Of a stretch of 64,000 nt of DNA, positions 59,682 to 64,000 are shown piece after piece. The notes under the pieces are model-generated. The model was not told the DNA's origin. It worked only from the letters and a program-made list of their open reading frames with translations, and searched no databases. Position numbers and translations under genes: made by a program. The stretch comes from Hoeflea_A sp965216535. GTDB lineage: Bacteria; Pseudomonadota; Alphaproteobacteria; Rhizobiales; Rhizobiaceae. The DNA lies in the NCBI GenBank assembly GCA_965216535.1, contig OZ244175.1:2418001-2482000 (forward strand), read 5' to 3'. How positions within the stretch are numbered: the stretch's first letter is position 1; each line of letters begins with the position of its first letter.

Positions 59682-61319
59682 ATGACTTCTCACGTTCCTT
59701 CCGCGACACGCCGGCAACTCGTCGTTGAACTGCTGCTCATGGTCTTTTTGATCGGGTTGCCGATCCTCCTTTGGATCGGCCATGGCGATGTCGAAAACGA
59801 TGAGGCGATCTACTCTTTTGCTGCGATCAAGATGGTCGAAACCGGGGAGTGGCTGACGCCCATCGGGATCTATAAGGACAATCCGCCCTTTCTGGAAAAA
59901 CCGCCCCTGAAGTTCTGGCTGACCGCGTTGGGGCTGGAGATGGGACTGCCTCAAACAATGTGGGGCTTGCGGTTTGCCGATGCGGTGCTTGCTATCCTGA
60001 TTTTCGGCTACCTTGTGGCCATTGGGCTTCGCCTGGGCGGTCGCTGGGGCGGCGTGCTGACAGCCCTGGTGTTTTTCGCCTTCCGGGATCCTTTGCTGAA
60101 CCACGGAGTTCTGGCCAACAACACGGAAAGTGCGGTGCTGCTTCAATATACCGGCAGCATCTTCCACTTCATGGCATGGGTGGATAGTTCGCGACGATCT
60201 TTGATACATCCGATAGCCATCGGTCTGTTATTCGTGCTGGGCTTCATGAGCAAATTCGTGGCCGCGCTTTTCCTGCCGGTGACGCTGGTGGTTGTCCTTC
60301 TTTTGCATCCCCATTTGCTTAAACGGTTCTTTTCGGAAATATGGATCTGGCTTGGCGTAGCAGCAATGGTGGTGGTGCTGATTGCGCCGTGGTTCATCTA
60401 CCAGCATTGGCAATTCGGTCAGCACTTCTGGAACGTCATTTTCGGTGATCACGTGGTCGAGCGGTTCACCGCTTACCTCGATCCCGACCACCTCAAACCC
60501 TGGACTTTCTATGTGCTCACGACCGTCAAGATAGTCATCAAGAGCGGCGGCGCACTGGCCTATCTTGTCGGCTTGTTCTTTGTTGTCAGGGAGTATCCTT
60601 CTGCCCGTGATCCGCGGATCACAACGCTGTTCGCCTGGTATCTCGTCCCGGTGGCAGCGATCTCTCTGATGTCATCGAAAATCACACACTACATGTATCC
60701 GTTCCTTCCAGCGGTCGCGGTGGTTTGCGGGTTTGGCATGGCCCGTCTCCTGCAGTGGAGATTGCCTGCGATCGGCGAGTTGCCATTGGTTGGTGGGTTT
60801 GGCCGAAAGGTCCCAGGTCTGGGCGCGATGCCGCTTCAAAATCTGGTTTTTGCTGCTGCCCTTCTGCCGGTATTGGTCATGTACGTTTGGACTCTCAAAG
60901 ATGTGCGCTATCGCTACGGGCCTTTCACGGCACTGGAGGCGTGCTTGGACGGCGTCGGGATCGACACTCCGCTACCGGCATTCTTCGATAACTATCCGAT
61001 GGCCAACCACATTTTCACGTTTACCGGACTGGTCCAGATACCAGATGCTGATCCCGAACAGCTTGAGGAAGTGCTCTATGGTGACACGCCCAGGCCGCTG
61101 TGGATGAAAGAGTCCCTTTATCGTGAGCTGGTTACCGCCGACGAAAGGGCTCTGCAAATCGAAGCCCAACGCATACCTCAAGCTGCCGTTGAAACGGAGA
61201 AATGGCAGGCTGACGGAGTGATACTGCTTTTGCCCGGACAGTCGGCTGCCTGCAGCCCCAAATTGTCGGAAGCAGGGGCGTGGCGGATAACGCCTACAGA
61301 ACACATTATTCGGAACTGA
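59682..61319 (+). CDS. Glycosyltransferase family 39 (ArnT/PMT-like) membrane protein
   Basis: This 545-residue protein has ten or more membrane helices and the GT39 opening: a first helix, then ENDEAIYSFAAIKMVETGEW with the catalytic-type Asp-Glu pair and FLEKPPLKFWLTALGLEMG. Such enzymes transfer a sugar from a polyprenyl-phosphate donor to lipid A, proteins or polymers on the periplasmic side. The C-terminal part (about 400-545) is soluble and periplasmic. It is convergent with the TPR/acyltransferase-like gene, the two stops only a few bases apart (61319 and 61323). The 294-base stretch before it shows nothing gene-like. Confidence 0.9.
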   Translation: MTSHVPSATRRQLVVELLLMVFLIGLPILLWIGHGDVENDEAIYSFAAIKMVETGEWLTPIGIYKDNPPFLEKPPLKFWLTALGLEMGLPQTMWGLRFADAVLAILIFGYLVAIGLRLGGRWGGVLTALVFFAFRDPLLNHGVLANNTESAVLLQYTGSIFHFMAWVDSSRRSLIHPIAIGLLFVLGFMSKFVAALFLPVTLVVVLLLHPHLLKRFFSEIWIWLGVAAMVVVLIAPWFIYQHWQFGQHFWNVIFGDHVVERFTAYLDPDHLKPWTFYVLTTVKIVIKSGGALAYLVGLFFVVREYPSARDPRITTLFAWYLVPVAAISLMSSKITHYMYPFLPAVAVVCGFGMARLLQWRLPAIGELPLVGGFGRKVPGLGAMPLQNLVFAAALLPVLVMYVWTLKDVRYRYGPFTALEACLDGVGIDTPLPAFFDNYPMANHIFTFTGLVQIPDADPEQLEEVLYGDTPRPLWMKESLYRELVTADERALQIEAQRIPQAAVETEKWQADGVILLLPGQSAACSPKLSEAGAWRITPTEHIIRN

Positions 61320-61322
61320 CGC

Positions 61323-63281
61323 CTATCGGATGCTCCGCCACAGGCCGCCGGTCAGACGCAGGTTTTCCGGTCCAAGAGCCACCCCGTTTTTGAGGTGCGC
61401 ACCATAAGCGTCGCTCCAACGGGCTTCGAAGGCCTCCAAGGTCTCGCCGGGTTGGGGGTTGGGCATTGGCCTTACCTGGAATTCGATGAAGCCACCCTTC
61501 CAATAGGGCATGGCAAAGAAGGCCGGCGCTTTGTTGCGATAAGCGGCGCGTGCAGCCATTCGGGAATAGGGGATGGCCTGGCCTTCGAAGCGCATCGTCG
61601 GAGCCGACGGGTCCGGTGCGCCGTCCAGCGCTGTGACCACCGTTTGACCGCTTGCCAGCGCATAGTTGAAAGCAACGGCAATGTCGGTGTCGGACTGTTC
61701 GCTCAGGGATATCAAAGAATCGTCACGGGCCAGTGGCGACAGCTTCGGCATGGATCCAAGCCATTTGTGAGGAATGCCCAACCGCTGCAGTGCCAGCGGA
61801 CCGGCGTGCATCGGGCCCAGATGCGCGGTGACAAGAATGGCGCCTTTGCGGTCTTCCGTGGCCGCCTCGAGTTGGCTTGCGACCTCATCGAGCCCTCTGA
61901 ACAGATCGCTCAGTTCAGAACTCTCCTGCGGTCGGCATTCCAGCCAGTCAGTGATCAGCTTGTCGGCGAGGTGGCCCCACTTGGCCATCCGTTCCCATGC
62001 CGTGCGGTCGAGATAACGGCGTTCTCCCGGGGCGTTTTGCGAAATCTTCCACGCCCAGTCGAGAGTGGATGCGGGAATGTCTGCCTTGCCGGTCTGATCG
62101 AACAGGATGTTGAGGCCGGCAGGCAGACAGGCGGGTAGCTCGCTTCCCTTGGCCTGAATGAACGCATCGAAGGCGGCCTGCGCTTCTTCTTCACGGCCGA
62201 CACGCGCCAGGGCGGCGACAGCCTGCCGTTTCCAGTCTCGAGGCTCCGGTTCCATTGCCAGGGCTTCAGCATGCACTTGTGCTGCTTCCGTTTGGCGTTG
62301 AAGGAACCGCCATGTCTCACCCAGCTTGACGCGGCTTTCGATCTGCTTGGGGTCAATGCGCAACACGTTTTCAAGGTGGTCTGCTGCCGAGCGGAAATCG
62401 CCATCCTGCAACAGCAGGTCTGCCAACAATTCCGTTGCGGGCAGATGGTCCGGTTCCAACGTCCGGCAACGGCGCAGGTGATGCATGGCGATGCTCGTGT
62501 CATCTCCGCGTTTGAGTGAAGCACGTGCCATCAACAACCGGATACGCGCGGTCTCCAGTTTGCGGTGCAACACCTTGTGGCCGACTTCCATCGCCCGGTG
62601 CGGTTGGGCGGTCGCAAGAAACACTTCCGCCGCCGTGGCCATGGCCTCGGCATCGCAATCCGGATCAAGATGAATGGCTTCGGCTGCACCCAGCGCCAGA
62701 TCCGGTTTGTCCGCGCGCAACAGCGCCAGAGCGCTGAGATGTGCAAACCGGTGGTCCTCGGACCAGCGGTCCTTTTCCTGCAATGCAAATCGGCAGGCAG
62801 CGCTGACATCTCCGGTGCGCAAACAGGTCCGTATGACCCGGTTGCGCAGTTTGGTGCTTTGCGGATCCAGCCGGTAGGCCCGGATGAGGCAAGCGATTGC
62901 TTCATCACTTTTGCCCTCGCCGACGAGCACGGTGGCGAGTGAACCGAGATTGGTCACATTGTCGGGCGAGACCTCGAGCAGCCGCTTCAGCACCGCTTCG
63001 GCGCCGGGGAAATTCTTGCTCTGCATTTGAGGTACGACGGCCCGCCGACGGACGAATTTGCGCATCGACGAAGTGGAAAGGGCTCGGTCGTCAAACCGAT
63101 TGATAGCGTCGTCGAGCTTGTTCAGGTTTGTCAGCGCGACACCGAGATAGACATTTTCATTTGGTGAAAGTTCGGACGAGCGTTCAAGGTTGCGGAAAAG
63201 TGCTGCGGCTTCATTCCATTGACCGGCATCGAAACAGGCCCGTGCCTCGGTTCTGAGATCGATGTTCGCAGCTACATTCAT
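61323..63281 (-). CDS. TPR protein fused to a lipid A acyltransferase-like (LPLAT) domain
   Basis: Residues 1 to about 400 of this 652-residue protein form a series of TPR-like helical pairs (for example AEAVLKRLLEVSPDNVTNLGSLATVL, GDVSAACRFALQEK, and ALAMEPEPRDWKRQAVAALA). From about 475 the sequence has the pattern of the LpxL/HtrB acyltransferase family: ILVTAHLGPMHAGPLALQRL, then VTALDGAPDPSAPTMRFEGQ and YSRMAARAAYRNKAPAFFAM. In true acyltransferases the first motif is HxxxxE/D; here the acidic residue is His, so activity is doubtful or different. There is no N-terminal membrane helix. With the adjacent GT39 gene it may act on a surface glycolipid. Confidence 0.68.
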   Translation of the reverse strand: MNVAANIDLRTEARACFDAGQWNEAAALFRNLERSSELSPNENVYLGVALTNLNKLDDAINRFDDRALSTSSMRKFVRRRAVVPQMQSKNFPGAEAVLKRLLEVSPDNVTNLGSLATVLVGEGKSDEAIACLIRAYRLDPQSTKLRNRVIRTCLRTGDVSAACRFALQEKDRWSEDHRFAHLSALALLRADKPDLALGAAEAIHLDPDCDAEAMATAAEVFLATAQPHRAMEVGHKVLHRKLETARIRLLMARASLKRGDDTSIAMHHLRRCRTLEPDHLPATELLADLLLQDGDFRSAADHLENVLRIDPKQIESRVKLGETWRFLQRQTEAAQVHAEALAMEPEPRDWKRQAVAALARVGREEEAQAAFDAFIQAKGSELPACLPAGLNILFDQTGKADIPASTLDWAWKISQNAPGERRYLDRTAWERMAKWGHLADKLITDWLECRPQESSELSDLFRGLDEVASQLEAATEDRKGAILVTAHLGPMHAGPLALQRLGIPHKWLGSMPKLSPLARDDSLISLSEQSDTDIAVAFNYALASGQTVVTALDGAPDPSAPTMRFEGQAIPYSRMAARAAYRNKAPAFFAMPYWKGGFIEFQVRPMPNPQPGETLEAFEARWSDAYGAHLKNGVALGPENLRLTGGLWRSIR

Positions 63282-63785
63282 GGCCTAGGGTCCAATACTC
63301 GTGTTCCTTGTTCCGCCGCAGCGGTTTCCCATCTTGCCCCTGAAATGGTCGCCCTCGATCTTCGGATTAGCCAGAGTGACCGCCTGTTGGTCACTCATGC
63401 GGGGCGAACTCACATCAGCCTCCTCAATTAACTATCTGACAGGACTGATGATTTGATCGATGATTTGCTGCGCCCGAACAACAAAAAACTCCATACTGGG
63501 ACACTGGGGGCGATTGTTGAGACAATCGGGGCGGTTATGTGGCGCAAGGAGGCCGTCGCATTGGCACAATCAGCGCATCATGATCTGATCGCCTCGTGAA
63601 TCCCTTGATCTGCAAGGGGTTGCGGCGACGCGTTGCAAAATCGCTCCGTCAGAAACAAGGGATTCAACCTTTGTTTCATCGAGTTACAGGGCAATCTTGT
63701 GCTAAGTCCCGGTCACAGTTGAGACTTGGCGACGTGTTGATAAAATCCTGTCTTCGTCAAGGGAGAGAGGGGCAAGAACAAACCG
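63282..63785. other. Non-coding gap with hairpins and a possible promoter
   Basis: This 504-base stretch between the TPR-fusion start and the GMC gene has no convincing coding frame. A perfect dyad GAGTGACC/GGTCACTC with a 7-base loop lies at 63374-63396, and CCCTTG/CAAGGGG-type short hairpins occur near 63600-63620. TTGAGA at 63719-63724 and TAAAAT at 63741-63746, 16 bases apart, form a plausible sigma-70 promoter for the downstream GMC gene, and GGGAGAGAGGGG lies before its ATG. No tRNA was found here. Confidence 0.4.
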
Positions 63786-64000
63786 ATGACGTCACCGCTC
63801 CGCCGATCCATCGGTACGTTTGACTACATCATAATCGGCGCGGGTTCTGCCGGATGTGTCCTGGCCAATCGGCTCAGCGCAGACGCCTCTACCAACGTGC
63901 TGCTGTTGGAGGCCGGCGGCGATGATCGACTGATGTGGGTCAACATTCCGATCGGCTATCTCTACTGCATGGGAAATCCGCGCACCGACTGGTGTTTCAA
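63786..64000 (+). CDS. GMC family oxidoreductase (choline dehydrogenase-like), partial
   Basis: The gene runs off the right edge after 71 codons. The visible N-terminus has FDYIIIGAGSAGCVLANRLS and NVLLLEAGG, the FAD-binding beta-alpha-beta motif of GMC oxidoreductases, then IPIGYLYCMGNPRTDW, the usual continuation leading to the substrate loop. Members oxidise alcohols or choline to aldehydes. The ATG at 63786 is preceded by GAGAGGGG. Operon partners lie outside the window. Confidence 0.93.
   Translation, partial: MTSPLRRSIGTFDYIIIGAGSAGCVLANRLSADASTNVLLLEAGGDDRLMWVNIPIGYLYCMGNPRTDWCF

Noticed and set aside
63596..63823. A 75-codon frame overlapping the GMC gene start
   Set aside because: Basic, low-information product overlapping a clear oxidoreductase N-terminus in another frame, with no convincing ribosome site.

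Overview
The window is typical high-GC alphaproteobacterial chromosome. The glgP-glgB-glgC-glgA-glgX-pgm order, tripartite TRAP transporter, GntR/FCD regulators and sugar ABC cluster fit the Hyphomicrobiales (Rhizobiales), perhaps a marine or soil member; the species cannot be fixed from sequence alone. No rRNA, tRNA, CRISPR array or transposase gene was seen. The mobile-type DNA consists of small palindromic elements and one local duplication.

Layout. (1) 1-6047, minus strand: one end of a contractile injection system locus (sheath, tube, zinc-ribbon assembly protein, proline-rich protein, DUF4255 protein cut by the left edge). (2) 6569-11316, minus: RecQ helicase, a crotonase-fold protein, an SLC13 permease and a 51-residue small protein. 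(3) 11442-15269: a GntR regulator divergent from a TIGR04076 protein, an aldo/keto reductase with a frameshift, and an aldo/keto reductase fused to a RidA domain, with a perfect 19-bp dyad between the divergent genes. (4) 15409-26933, plus: a complete glycogen metabolism operon with a LacI-type palindrome in front and a 272-bp MITE-like element between glgX and pgm. (5) 26930-29657: an RNA methyltransferase, two orphan membrane/secreted proteins and a YdcF protein. (6) 29738-38301: a TRAP transporter operon with a D-amino-acid dehydrogenase-like flavoprotein and a ThDP enzyme, divergent from a GntR regulator, an Asp/Glu racemase-like protein and ProC; two tandem palindromic repeats sit in this cluster.

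(7) 38357-53539: a large catabolic cluster. On the minus strand are a cytoplasmic winged-helix protein fused to an ABC-type solute-binding domain, and a 3-hydroxyisobutyrate dehydrogenase-like enzyme. On the plus strand is a long operon of two medium-chain dehydrogenases, a PRISE-type reductase, a YciI protein, a Gfo/Idh/MocA oxidoreductase, a ribose-type ABC transporter whose ATPase is fused to a permease, a decayed iron-alcohol dehydrogenase start, an SDR, an ABM monooxygenase and a VOC protein. The 3' end of this operon is partly duplicated around an inserted lipoprotein gene. (8) 53608-64000: a DUF6434 protein, an AraC regulator divergent from a Tat-exported hydrolase, a class III adenylate cyclase, an AEC transporter, a GT39 glycosyltransferase convergent with a TPR-acyltransferase-like fusion, and the start of a GMC oxidoreductase cut by the right edge.

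The most unusual items are the solute-binding-domain transcription factor with its candidate operators (38357-41217), the uncharacterised catabolic operon it probably controls, the AKR-RidA fusion, the injection system, and the mosaic VOC duplication. All functional calls rest on reading motifs by eye; no searches were run.
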